Assembly: GCA_932521035.1 (NCBI GenBank)
Contig: OW051495.1
Coordinates: 4,154,001 to 4,218,000 of the forward strand
Direction: 5' to 3'
DNA from: Oscheius dolichura
Taxonomy: Eukaryota; Nematoda; Chromadorea; Rhabditida; Rhabditidae
DNA length: 64,000 bases
In this document: positions 10,210 to 22,178 of the stretch, piece after piece
Numbering within the stretch: position 1 is the stretch's first letter
Layout: the number at the start of each line of letters is the position of its first letter
The notes under the pieces: model-generated
The model's database searches: none
Seen by the model: the letters and a program-made list of their open reading frames with translations, nothing else
Told to the model about the DNA's origin: nothing
Position numbers and translations under genes: made by a program

Positions 10210-11451
10210 ATGATTTTATCCAGATCTCTCGGTTGGGCAGGTAACCTCTCAACTGCTCCCTTCATATGCAGTACTCACTTCGGAAATATACATCAAAGAA
10301 AGGTTTTGTAAATTGTATTTAAAATATTTTTTCTTCAGGGTTGCCGAAATATTAGTAGTCTTCCACCAGCCATCGCTCCATTTTTTCAGTATGCCTCAGA
10401 ATGTAACATAACACAAAGTGTACAGTTCGGCATGGAAGGTAAGCGATTTTCTGTGCATCATTGCTTTTAGCGCTTCATAACACCGGATTACCTTGGGCTT
10501 CCGCTATTGTTGCCTCTGGACTAGCATTGAGATTGCTAACATCTCCTTTTCATGTATATTCCGAAAAGCTTCTAGCGAGCCGGATTCATGCACAAAACTT
10601 TTTTACTTCGGGCATTTTAAAGGTAAATTGCATTCTTTTTCAATAAAGTGCTATATCTTATGCACTGCATGATTTTCAGAAACTTAGTGAACATTACAAA
10701 GTGGATATTGCTCCTGACATTCAAAATAATCGCCTTCAACTTCAAACAACAAATAAAAAGATTGCTGATCACGCTGAAAAACTGGTTTGCTAATTGATAT
10801 TAGGTATATAGTTTATATTTTTTAGCTAAACGAAAATGTTCCCCAATATCTTGCTGAGCATAATCTTAGTGCGAGTCGAATACAGAATCTCAAAATTTGC
10901 ACCGTTCCTGTATGGATTTTCTCTTCATTCGCATTAAGAAATATTATTTCATGTAACTATTGCTAATTTAACGAAAAAACGAAGGCATTTTAGCTGATTT
11001 TCATCCGCAAATACCCGGAATGTTGTGGTTTGAAGATCTACTTTTACCAGATCCATATTTTATTCTTCCAGTGGCCGTTGGACTGTTTGGTTTCCTCAAT
11101 TTTTGGGTATAAATCGAATGTGTTTAGAATTTTAGCTTTTCAGACTCAACGACAAATTTATCCGATAAAAATCACAACCTGGCGTACTAAAAGCTATGAT
11201 TTTCTACTTGGCTCGTTCACTTTGCTCGCCGTAATTATAATGTCGCAACTTCCTGCTGTAGGTTTTTATATGAATAATGGTGACATTGTATTTAGTGTAT
11301 ACCGCTTTATTGGCTGATAATATCAATGACTGGAATGCTTCAGTCGCAGTTATTGCGACTGCCAGCCTTGAAGAAAATGCTTGGAATAAAACCGCTGCCA
11401 ACGGACATTTCAAGTGCCCGAAATATATTTTTACAAAATAGGAGAAATTAA
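10210..11451 (+). CDS. cox-18: COX18/OXA1-family mitochondrial membrane insertase
   Basis: An Oxa1/YidC/Alb3-family insertase of the mitochondrial inner membrane, most like COX18, which exports the C-terminal part of COX2 during cytochrome oxidase assembly. I read eight exons with 32-57 nt introns. After a presequence-like N-terminus (MILSRSLGWAG) come the first insertase helix (HNTGLPWASAIVASGLALR), a matrix loop with KLSEHYKVDI, a helix around TVPVWIFSSFALRNII, the block DLLLPDPYFILPVAVGLFGF, a further helix (LLGSFTLLAVIIMSQLPA) and PLYWLIISMTGMLQSQLLR near the end. The start follows a TCATTGTAG acceptor. Divergence is typical of COX18; OXA1L is the alternative. Confidence 0.85.
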
Positions 11452-11541
11452 TCAATTATTACATTTTGCTTGATTGTTAGGATTCTTATACATTGTTGTT
11501 ATTGTTCAATAAAAAGTGAGAAATTGTTGCGTTTTCTCCGA

Positions 11542-14500
11542 ATGAGCGAAACTTACCGCCGCCCACAAATCCTCGTAGCGGCTACCAGTTCAACCGGTCC
11601 TACCTCTGCCATGTTGCTTCTTGTGTCGTTCCTGCAATCTATCCTTTGCACCGCCCAGCAATTTCGGTGACAATTCGTTTGATAACGGAACGAAAAGCCT
11701 TCAGCCTAGATGAGGAAAGCATATTGGAAGTAGCCTCTTCAAACGGTAGTTTCGCACCTCTTTGTGCCGGATCCATCCGGGATGAATATCTCAGAGCAGC
11801 CTGCAACCGTGACAAGTGGTTTCCCCTATTTCATTACCTCTTTTTAGCACGGCCCCTACTCCATCAGCGGAGCTAACACTCCTTCGCCGACCAGGAACAT
11901 CGCTTTCCATAGCGTGTACCGACCAGCTCTGTTTTCCCTTTCCGTCCCCTTTTTGTAACGAGACAATCCGAGTTTTTTGCGGGGGTGCGTCTTCTGGTCT
12001 AGGTAATTCACGATAAAAACAAGAACAGCCGATTAAAGATGTTCCCAGCTGCTCGGATCGGTCTTTTTTCCTCGGTGGCCGGTGTGTCACCATCCTCTCC
12101 CAAGTATATCCCAGCTTCTCCCAAGCCAAAGTTAGCCGAGCGGAATAAGTGCCCAACGAGGTTCAGGAGGCCTGTCCCGTCGGACTGCTTTCCCTGCCAA
12201 CAGAGGCCGATCGTCTGGCGCTCTCTCGGCTCATTTTACAGCAGTTCGGTCAGTCGTTTACTTTTCGGATCAGAGCAAAAGACCCGGGAGATGACTCAAG
12301 TTCGTGCCACTTGGTGACTGCCCTTTCAGGTTCGACCCTCGCCTTCTACACCGCCGGGTTTCGACAAGGATCCACGTGGATTTGGGAGGACGGAACGGCC
12401 ATCGAGCCATCCCCCTCGGGGACGGGAAGATGTCTGGCGGCGAGAGGAGACCAATGGATCGGGGTGGACTGTGACTCGCCGGGAGGAGTGGTATGCGAGC
12501 AGGGACAGGAGTGTACGGCGGGGAACAAGTACTTGGGGAGCCATAATCAGACGACACAAGGTAGGGTAATGGAGGAGGATGAACAGAACGACGGCAGGAG
12601 AGCCGTGTCTACTGTGGAACGACCCGGCTGTACTAGGAGATGGCCTAGTGGCGGAAGAGCAGAATACGTGGAACCATAATTACTGTAGAATTATCAACGG
12701 GTAAGCATTCCCTGGAGAAGAAGACAGATAATTTGAGGACACTGGCCTGCTATGGCTCGGCCGGCCGACTGTCGTCCTGCTCCCTGCCCCAGTGCCAGCT
12801 GTCCCAGATGAGAGACCACCAGACGATTGAAGGTAGCCTCTCTTTATGCGAGATGATCAGCTGATCCAGAGAAGTGTGCCCCAGACGAGTTCGAATGTCT
12901 CGAAGGCGGCTGTATCTCGTCGAGTTTTCGCTGCGACTATGAAAGGGACTGCCGGGACGGAAGCGACGAGAGGGGATGCGGTCGGTATCTTTAGAGATCT
13001 CCTAATTAGGTACTTTTTAGAAGATTACCTAGCCCTTTTCGAGCTGATCGGAGCCCTAAAACTCACGGACAAAATAGTGGAAGTCTGGACGAACGTGCCC
13101 CATGTGCAAGGCGTGTCCGGCCCCCATTCTTCCCCGATACCCCGCGTCTTTCAGTGTGCCAAGTTCTGCCGGGACAGCACCATCCTCTGCGAGTCGTTTT
13201 CTTACGAGGCCCGTGATCGGCTCTGTCTCCTCTCCGACTCCAACAGCCTCTCCCTGGTCACCCCCCGCCGGTCATCCCTCTACTACAAACGGCGCTACTC
13301 CCCCAGTGAGACACTCCTCTAAACAAAGAAGTTCTTCCAGAAGAGGTGGAATTTTCCCTTCGGGGAACGGCCCTAGTGGCCAATCGCAACGGGACGGCGC
13401 TAGCCGTCTGTAACGAGAACCTGTCGCTGAACATAGCCTCGGCCGTCTGCTCCATCGCCGGCTTCGGGTAGGCCTCCCTCCACTCTCCCCATATCCGGTC
13501 AAGGGTCGCCATTCCCCAGCCGGGCCATCGAATCTTGGAACAGGGCTGGTCCCTGGACTGTATCCGCCATTCCAAATGTGAGGCCACCGTCTCCTGTTCG
13601 GCTATCCTCTGCTCCAATTGCACCCAGGCCACCTGCGGAGATGGCCGCTGTATAACGGCTGCCCAATTGTGTAACCGTGTCGCGGACTGCGAGGATCACC
13701 TGGACGAGGAGAACTGTTCCGGTCTCTCTTGACACTTTCTCCTAATATCCAAAACTTCTCTTTAGGCGTGGATTTCCGACTGACCTCCGGAAGTGAAGCG
13801 GCCGGAAATGTCGAGGTTCTGGTAGGGGCCCAGTGGGTTTCGGTATGCGCTGTCTCTGTCAACCAAACTGTTGCCAACACCCTCTGTTCTCTACTAAAAC
13901 TGGGGTTGGACATGCTTTTCAATTTAAGAAAATGTGATACGCATAGTTTAGATCCGAGGCTATCTTATTGCTTCCTCCGCGAATAGCCACTCCGGGCAGA
14001 TCAGTTGAATGTAATAACGGAATATGTCAGTTAGGGGAAGAACTGCCCTGTAGAGAGCAGGCGAGGATCAGGTGCAGCAGTCTCCCGACCGGTAATGGAC
14101 GGTCCCCCTGTTTATCCTTTCGAATCCAGGTAGCCTCTCCAAGTGCGGGGTCAGGAAGATCGACGTCCGAGCGAGGGACGCCAACAGCTCGCGCTTCGCC
14201 CGCGTCGTCGGAGGATTCGAAACGGCCGCTGGGGCCTTTCCTTGGACTGTTGCCATCAAACTCAAAAGTGTAAGTTGATCTATTGTGAGAGATGAACGAG
14301 AGCGAAGACCGGGGCCCACCACTGCGGAGCCACGATCCTCGACGAGACCCACCTCATTACGGCGGCCCACTGTTTCGAGTAAGACATTTGCAATTCTATA
14401 AAAATGGAACAGGGATGACCGTCGGCCCTCGTCCTATGTGGTCGTGGCGGGTAATTGGCAGAATAACCGGACCGAGGGGACGGAGCAGTTCTTCGTGGCC

Positions 14501-15071
14501 GTCCGGCTGTTTTTCTACCCCCTCTACGAGAACCTCTTCGCCCACGACCTCGCCATCATCGAGGTGCCTCCTCCCGGGTTCCAATGGTCCGATTTCGTCC
14601 AGCCAATCTGTCTTCCGGACCGCCACTTCAACTACGAGGCCGGGACGAAGTGTGTCGTCTCCGGGTGGGGCAGTCTCGGCTTCGGTGGGTGTCACTCGTC
14701 CTCCCGTACCCCCTAATCTCCAGAATATCCCAGCCGGATGCAGGCCGCCGTGCTGCCCATTATAGACAGGAACTCTTGTATTTCCGCCTCTAAGATATAC
14801 GAATCGATGAGTCGGACGGCCTTTTGTGCCGGCTACTTGGAGGTGACACAAACACATATATTGATCACGAAGAGTTTAGGGTGGAATCGACTCGTGTCAA
14901 GGCGATTCTGGTGGTCCATACTCTTGCCGAACTTCGGACGGGTCGTTTGTTCTCGCGGGTGTGATCAGCTGGGGAGACGGGTGCGCCCAGAAGAATCAGC
15001 CGGGCATCTACACCATGGTGGCCCCTTATTTGACGTGGATAGAAGATACGATAAATACCAAAAGGAAATAA
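11542..15071 (+). CDS. Secreted mosaic serine protease: SRCR, CTLD, kringle, LDLa, PAN, SRCR, LDLa, SRCR, trypsin
   Basis: A large extracellular serine protease spread over about 18 exons with 30-55 nt introns. After a hydrophobic leader ([15 protein letters not shown]) the domains in order are: an SRCR-like domain (11.7-12.0 kb), a C-type-lectin fold (12.05-12.5 kb), a kringle (YLGSHNQTT...PCLLWND...[12 protein letters not shown], 12.5-12.8 kb), an LDLa ([13 protein letters not shown]), a PAN/apple ([10 protein letters not shown]), a second SRCR, a second LDLa ([15 protein letters not shown]), a third SRCR, then a trypsin domain opening at RVVGGFET. The triad is visible as AAHC, DLAII and GDSGGP. 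The Asp in GIDSC predicts trypsin-like cleavage after Arg/Lys. Kringle plus SRCR recalls neurotrypsin, and kringle plus protease recalls C. elegans SVH-1, but this order is unfamiliar to me. It starts 90 nt after COX18 yet is far more GC-rich. Confidence 0.82.
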
Positions 15072-15535
15072 ATACTCTCTTTTTCTAACGAGTTCTCCTT
15101 GCAAACTACTCAAACGTTTTTTTTTGTTAAAAAAAGTCGACTTCCCGCGTGGTGCCGTTTTCAGACTAAACTGAAAGCTCTCAAAATAACGGAGGAATTC
15201 GTGTGAGCGAGAATAGCGAAGAAGAATAGCAACTAATCATATTTTTAATAAAACATCTCACTTTGTTTCACTGGGAACTAGTCAGGTAAACGCAATAGCA
15301 GCACACCGCCCCCTACACTTGGACGACAGTCCTCTCGACTTGGCCGATGGTCCTCGCTATTTGGCACACGGTTACCTTCCCTTGGTCGAAAATGATTCTT
15401 GTCCTTGACGAGTCTTGACGGTCTACCCATGGCTATCCGCATCGACGCTTCTTGACAAGTCACCTCCCTATAAAAGCAACCACATCCGGGAATCTGTTCA
15501 TTTATCCCCATTGTGTCCTCCAGAAGCTGCCGTCG
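15072..15535. other. Intergenic region, protease to tyrosine kinase
   Basis: About 460 nt with no convincing coding sequence. It begins with a T-rich downstream element and a likely poly(A) signal (AATAAA near 15249), and ends with a CCTCCAG acceptor at about 15524 just upstream of the kinase start. A run of similar GACGA/CTTGACGA words lies at 15315-15450. Confidence 0.4.
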
Positions 15536-17246
15536 ATGGAACCCCAAAGCAAGATGTCACAGGTACGATCGTCTACCGTATCTATTTTCCTTTTGCCATT
15601 TTGTTTCCTTCCTCCCGTCGATAACCCTAGTTTCAGGTCAAAGAAGATCTGGAGAAACAAGATTATTTCCATGGGTTTCGGCCACGAAAAGATGTCCAGC
15701 ACCTGTTGAAGGAACCGAATGACTTTCTCGTGAGAGTCTCCGATGGAGGAGGCGGCCCTGCGGAAATTATTGTATCAGCAATGAACGACAAGAGGGAACA
15801 CATGCACCTAACATTATGCCACGAGAACGGATTGTGGCAATTCAGTCTGTTCTCGCAGATGCAAAAGAGGAAAAAGAAGACGAGCCAGTCGGACGCGGAG
15901 AATGCCAAGACACGGGCGCCGCCGGGATTCCCGTCGGTCTGTGAGCTGATCGCCTACTACAAGGATCACAAGGGACCGGCCCGAGTCTACCTGAAGAGAG
16001 CCGTCCTCCGGCCTGCCTGGCAGATCACCCACGACAGAGTGGACTACAAGGTGACGGATCTGGTTCGTTGGTTAAAAGGAAAATGCAATTGAAAATTACA
16101 GATCGGCTCCGGCAATTTCTGCCATGTGTACAAGGGGAAGTACAAGAGGACGGAGCAAGACGTATACGAGGTGGCAATCAAGGTGTGCCACGAGGGGAAA
16201 GCGGCCTCGGAGACGACGGAGGAGAGCAAGGATGCCCGGAAGGCTATGATTTCCGAGGCTCAGATCCTTTCCCAGTATGCGCACGAATGCATCATCACTG
16301 TGAGTCACTTTTAGCTGTTTTTGATAATTGTCTGTTTCAGTTGCATGGTGTGGCCCTGGCTCGTCCTCCGATTCTCATCGTGATGGAGTATTGCAGTGGT
16401 GGAAACTTGGAGAACCATTTGACGAAGAGCGGAGACAAAATCGAGACGGGGGAGAGGGTCGTCTATACCCTGGAGGCGGCCCGCGGCCTGCGCTACCTCC
16501 ACGACCAAAACTGTATCCACCGCGACGTGGCAGCCAGAAATTGCCTGATCTCCTCGAAGGGCATCATCAAGATCAGCGACTTCGGGCTGTCGATGGTCAC
16601 CAAGAAGCAGGACAAGAAGGAGGAGGAAGAGCCCGAGGCCAATGCCCAGGTCCCTCTCCGGTATTCCGCTTCTATTAATATTGAAGAGGACAAATTCAGA
16701 TGGATGGCTCCCGAATGCCTCCGGAAACCGATGAAGTTCGGTGTCAAATCAGATGTTTGGAGTTACGGAGTCTTGCTCTATGAAATCTTCAACAACGGAG
16801 TGAAGCCTTGGCCGGACGAGCCAGCGAAGAAGATAGCCACAATGATCAGGAGGTGTGAGATGCCTCTCTTCCCCGAAAAGGCTCCGAAGGAGGTCAAAGA
16901 AATCGTCGCCACCATTTGGTTGGTTTATTTTCTGTCTGTCTTCAATACGCGATTTTAGGATTGCGGATGTGGAGGCTCGGCCCTCTATTGGCAAAGCCTA
17001 CCGCAAAATTTACAGCATGATCCAGAAGGGCACGTGCCTTCCGCCGGCAGATATGAAGGACTGGGCCTTGAATCGGATCCCCGGTGTAAAGAGGACCGAC
17101 AACGGATTGAAGCCGACCCTTGGAGATCATACGGACACGCACAGCAACGACGGAGGACCATCTGAACACGTTTCTCGAGGGTCAGTTTGTGTTTGGTTCG
17201 AGAGAAAATGAACAATTTCAGCCTGCCTGTAGAAAGTAGAAAATAG
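15536..17246 (+). CDS. SH2-domain non-receptor tyrosine kinase, Fer/Fps-like nematode class
   Basis: A cytoplasmic tyrosine kinase with an N-terminal SH2 domain (DYFHGFRPRKDVQHLLKEPN...FLVRV) and a C-terminal kinase domain. It lacks the F-BAR region of true Fer/Fps and matches the short SH2-kinase class expanded in nematodes. Kinase motifs are intact: GSGNFCHVYKG loop, VAIKV lysine, HRDVAARN catalytic loop, DFGLS, WMAPE, and the DVWSYGVLLYEIF helix. The 39 nt stretch 16662-16700 would insert 13 residues into the activation segment; it has GT...AG ends, and removing it restores QVPLRWMAPE, so I call it an intron. The start follows a CCTCCAG acceptor. The end is TAG at 17244-17246 after a short last exon. 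Physiological targets are unknown. Confidence 0.88.
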
Positions 17247-17779
17247 AGTCTCTATCAATGATCTGTAAATAAAAAATAACATAGATTTTGTTTTTTATTC
17301 TCTTCGTAGATATTCTTATTCTTACTTCTTTCATAGTCTTCCCAAGGGCTAATGGTTTTCGAATGTTCCGTGGAGTTTCATCTAGAAAGTGTCAACTCAT
17401 TCCTCAGGAGAGCCACCCTTCTGTGCCTTACATAGGAACTCATTTCTGCACAAGATAATAGATCCCCTGCTTGTTCTCTATCATCAGTAGCAATTAGTTC
17501 GGGGTTTTCCTTTGCTGTAAGGGATTTTCTTGTATGCAATAGCTTCAGCAAAAAAAGTCAAATTTTTTGAAATTGAAACCGCGCGCTGGCGATCGCGTGT
17601 GTACTAAAATAGTACGAAAATGTTCGTTTATGGAGAAAAGTGTGTTCTTTACCGTTTGAAATCGCTTTTCGTTTGTTGCCTGTGTTTTTCACCTCAAGTT
17701 ACACTTCTTTCTAAATATAACATAAGATTTGGACATACTGAATGAAGCACGAGACCTATGCCATTTTCAGATAAAGCCC
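17247..17779. other. Intergenic region, tyrosine kinase to DDB1
   Basis: About 530 AT-rich nt without coding sequence. It holds AATAAA-like poly(A) signals at about 17266, a short GC-rich island (CCGCGCGCTGGCGATCGCG) at 17579-17600 that could be a DDB1 promoter element, and a CATTTTCAG acceptor at about 17762-17770 before the DDB1 start. Confidence 0.4.
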
Positions 17780-20700
17780 ATGTCAATGAATTATATTGTA
17801 TCAGCTAGAAAAGCAACGACAGTTTCTCATGCAGCAGTAGGTTATTTCACAGGTACAACTCTTTTATGTGTGTTGAGTTAGTCATTTTATAGCACCAGAT
17901 GAGCTCAATTTAATCTTAGCCAAGGTTAATCGAATTCATATCTACAACATTTCGAGAAATGGATTAAAATCACTTCAAGAAGTACCTGTGTTTGGACGAA
18001 TTGTAACTATGCAGATGTTCAGGTTAAAAAATGAGGTTTGGTATAGATGTGCAATTCCGTTAACTAGTTTTTAAGAAAATGGATAGCTTAGTTATTTTAA
18101 CAGAAAAGCAGCAGCTAGCAGTACTTGGTTGGAACAAAGAGACTGATTCTATTCGCACCAGAGCTGCCGGATGTGTTGCGGATAGAATTGGAAGAATAAG
18201 TGACAATGGACAAATTGTAACAGTTCATAAAAACGGAGTACGTTTCATTTGAATACACTAATGATTTTTTAGCATTTGATTGCCGTACGAATATACGATT
18301 CCGTTTTAAAAATTATAAAGTGGTCCGATGGCAAGGAATTAAAGGCTTTTAATGTCCGTATAGAAGATCCAAATGTTATAGATATATCTTTTATAAATGG
18401 AGGTTTGAAAACAATGTTTTTGTAGATAATCGGTTTTTAGAAGGGCAAAATGCGGATCCCAGGTTATGTTATATTTCTCAGAATCAGTTTGGCAGACATC
18501 TTAAATTTGTGGAACTAAATTTGGCTGAAAAAGAAATCCGGACATTAAATAAATGTGTAAGACTGCGTAGTTTTTTTTTAAATGTCTACATTATAGGAAA
18601 ACATTGAGAATGAAGCTTCGATGATTATTCCAGTTGTACAACCTTATAATGGTGTTATTATTGTAGGACAACAAACTATTATGTATACGACGTAAGCATT
18701 ACGACTTCCTTTTCATCCTTTTTGCAGTCCTGAGGGCTACAGCATTACTACTTCTCCTCCTTTTTTGGGCCAAACTCTTTTTACGTGTTATACACAAATT
18801 GACAAAAGTGGTTTGAGGTATAGTTTTAGTTTATTAAAATTCTCGGCTTCTAGATTGCGTTATCTACTCGGCGACGATCAGGGACGATTATATATGTTGA
18901 TCGCTGATACGGACACACATTCACATAAAGGTGTCAGAGAAATGAAACTGGAAGTGTTAGGGGAAACATCTATTGCTGAATGCATAGTTTATCTCGATAG
19001 CGCCATAGTATTTATTGGTTCAAGATTCGGTGATTCGCAGTTAATACGTCTTGTAACGGAACCGGTAGATCAATCTTTTGTACAGGTGGCTTTAGCTGCT
19101 TTTTTTGATATTATTTCATAAAAATTTAAGGTAATGGAAACGTTTACCAATTTGGCTCCTATCCGTGATATGGTTCTCATTGAAAATGAAGGGCAAACCC
19201 ATTTAATTACATGCTCTGGCGGATTCAAAGTATTTTAAATGATTTACTGCAATTTGTAGTCATTTAGGATGGCTCTCTCCGGGTTATAAGAAATGGCATC
19301 GGAATTGAGGAGCAGGCTACTGTTGAGCTTCCCGGTATAAAGGTAATTAAGCTGGTAACTTGAAATATGCGTGTAAAGGGGCTTTTTGCTCTAAAAGTGG
19401 ATTCAAATACTGATAATTTTCTTCTGGTATCTTTCTCCGACGAAAGTCAAGTATTTCTTTTGAATGAAGGCGAATTAGACGGGACAGACCTTATGCGTAA
19501 GTTTCACATCAAGATTCTTTTTTACTTTTGCTAGAACTCATAACCGACCAAACGACCCTTTGGGCAGGAACTCTCGGAGAAACGAGTACTATTCTTCAAG
19601 TATGACCTATACATGTTCTTGCATCTTATTCTCTTTCAGGTAACACCCAGATTAATTCGTACATGTAGCGAAGATAAAAAACCGCGGGATTGGTTTCCTC
19701 CGCAGGGGCAAATTGATAAAGTTGCTGTAAATGCAAAAAGTGGAGAAGTAACTTTTTGCTGTAATTATTCTAACTTTAATTTTAAGTTTGTTGTGGCTTG
19801 TGGAACAACGCTTTATTACGTTCAATGTACCGATAGTGGTTATGAAGAAATTGCTAATAAGAATATGGAAAACGAGATTTCTTGTGTAGACATTTCGCCC
19901 CTCGGTAAGTGCTTTCTCGCCATTTATTTTGTTTGCCCCATATACTACCTTCTGGATATGCAATTAACTCTTTAGATGGTGGCATTAAATCCACGCTGGT
20001 CGCTGTTGGTATTTGGCAAAATTGCAAAGTGATATTGTTAAGTTTGCCTACTTTGGAAGCGGCTATCAACGAAGAACTATGTGTGGAAACATTACCAAGA
20101 GATATCCTTATGGCATACATGGAAAAGATAATGTATTTACTAGTGGCTCTGGGAGATGGATCTCTATTTTATTATGTTATTGATCCGATTACAAGTAAGG
20201 AAAGCGCTAAACACAATATAAACAATTTAAGAAACTCTTCGAGATTTTAAGAAAACCACACTAGGAACTCAACCGCCTAGCTTGCACCACTTTTCTTCTA
20301 ATGGTGTGGCACATGTTTTTGCTTGCTCTGATCGCCCTGCTGTAATATTTGCCTCCAATGGTAAACTTGTTTTTTCTAATGTTAATCTGAAGCTTCTCAC
20401 ACAAATGTGCACTTTGAATTCCGCCGTTTACAAGTAAGTTTACGCCCATTTTATTATGGAATAAATTTATTCAGAGACTGTTTGGTGATGTCTGATGGAG
20501 AGACATTATGCATAGGAACGGTGGACGATATACAGAAACTGCACATTAGGTCAGTTCCTCTTGGAGAGTCACCCATTCGCATTGCTCATCAACATGAAAC
20601 GGGAACATTAGCTGTACTGCTTAATCGTGAAGAGGTTTGTGATATTTTGTAAGAATGCTATCGTAACTGTTTCAGCCTTCGGGGCGGTCATCCATATCAA

Positions 20701-22178
20701 GAGTGGCGTTAGCGCAAAGTTCGAGTCGTGGAGAAGGAGGTTAGAATATGATTTACGATTAAAACGAGTTTTAGCTATGAAAAGCGATCCACAGGGATTT
20801 ACAGAGATACATTCTTTAGTAATTTTGGACCATAACACCTATGAGCCGCTTCATACATGGGAGTTTGCTGCGAATGAGCATGGTCAAAGGTTAGGTTATC
20901 CCTTTTATCATTTACGCTTTTTAGTTTAATTTCTACACGTCTAGGTGAAGACAAAAGCTCCCCTGTTTATTATATAGTTGGGACAGCAATGGTATACAGT
21001 GAGGAAACAGAAGCGAAGCAAGTGCGATAATTTACTAACTATATGATAACCACCATTTTAGGGTAAAATTTACATTTTCCAAGTGGGGGTAGGAGAAGAA
21101 CGAACGCGACTCAAAAAAGTGTCAGAAAAAGAGGTGAAAGGAGCCCCGTTCAGTATGTCTGTGCTGGGATCGAAGCTATTGGTAGCGGTAAACAGCTCTA
21201 TTCGACTATTTGATTGGCCTGAATCTGATAAACCTGAGCTGAGATTAGAATGTTCACATTTTAATCATATCGCTGCCATTTCTGTGAAAACTCAAGTAAG
21301 CCGTCGCTGTGTCTTCATAATATTTTTAGGGTGATCAAATAGTAGTGGGTGATCTAATGCGATCAATGTGCATCTTAACTTATAAAAGTATGGAAGGCAT
21401 TTTTGAAGAAGTAGCAAGGCAAGTGAAATCCGTTTGGTACTCAATTTTTTATAGAGACTTTCGTTGTATCTGGATGAGTGCCGTCGAATTCATCGACGCC
21501 GAAACGATTTTGGGTGCCGATTCAAGCTTTAATCTCATAACAGGCGAGGTTGACAGGACACAGCCTGATGACAAACAAAAAATGAAAGTAAGGATTATAA
21601 ATGGCTTTTGTAATTATGTTGTAGGATTCTGGAAATTTCTATTTGGGGGAATTGGTAAATATTTTCCGAAAAGGTTCTCTCGTAGGTACCCATGCTGATT
21701 CTCAAATACAAGCTGCTAAACCTATCCTATACGGAACGTCAGATGGTTCTATAGGTATAATTGTCCAACTCGGTGAAGAACACCACAAGTATTTATACTA
21801 GTCTACCAGTAATCTAAGTCTCTTCAGATTTCTTAGCGAAGTAGAGAAAGTAATTGGTAAGGAAACTCATAATTGTGCTCGCATCAGCCACGCCTCGTAC
21901 CGACAATTTCATAATCAAAAAATTAATACTGCTGTTAGTGAATTCGTGTCTTCTTTAATATCATTTAGTGTCATGGATTTATTGATGGCGATCTGGTCGA
22001 GTCTGTTCTAGAATGGCCCCGAGAAAAAGCAAGAGCGTTATTTGCAAATATTACTCCGCCGGGTATTTCTACCAATTATTTGTTGTTTATTTTTATTTTA
22101 GCGAGTTATCAATATCCCTCTGGTTCACCTGCTGATGATATTCTTAAAATGATCGAAGATCTTTCACGGATACATTGA
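17780..22178 (+). CDS. ddb-1: DDB1, damaged-DNA-binding protein 1, CUL4 ligase adaptor
   Basis: DDB1 links CUL4-RBX1 ubiquitin ligases to substrate receptors and takes part in nucleotide-excision repair and replication control. The N-terminus ([20 protein letters not shown], then [19 protein letters not shown]) parallels vertebrate DDB1 closely, and the last residues (MIEDLSRIH) match its C-terminal helix. Between them about 20 small exons encode three WD-like propellers; recognisable pieces include [30 protein letters not shown] and [19 protein letters not shown]. Introns are 35-60 nt and AT-rich. The in-frame ATG at 17786 is an alternative start. Order and spacing suggest a full-length protein of about 1,100 residues, but I have not verified every junction. 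Confidence 0.9.

Noticed and set aside
13468-13519. Apparent frameshift between the second SRCR and second LDLa of the protease
   Set aside because: Using the acceptor GGTCAAG at about 13503 instead of CCCCAG restores the frame ([20 protein letters not shown]), so no break is needed.
16662-16700. 13-residue insertion in the kinase activation segment
   Set aside because: The segment has GT and TTCAG ends; removing it yields the canonical VPLRWMAPE, so it is most simply an intron.
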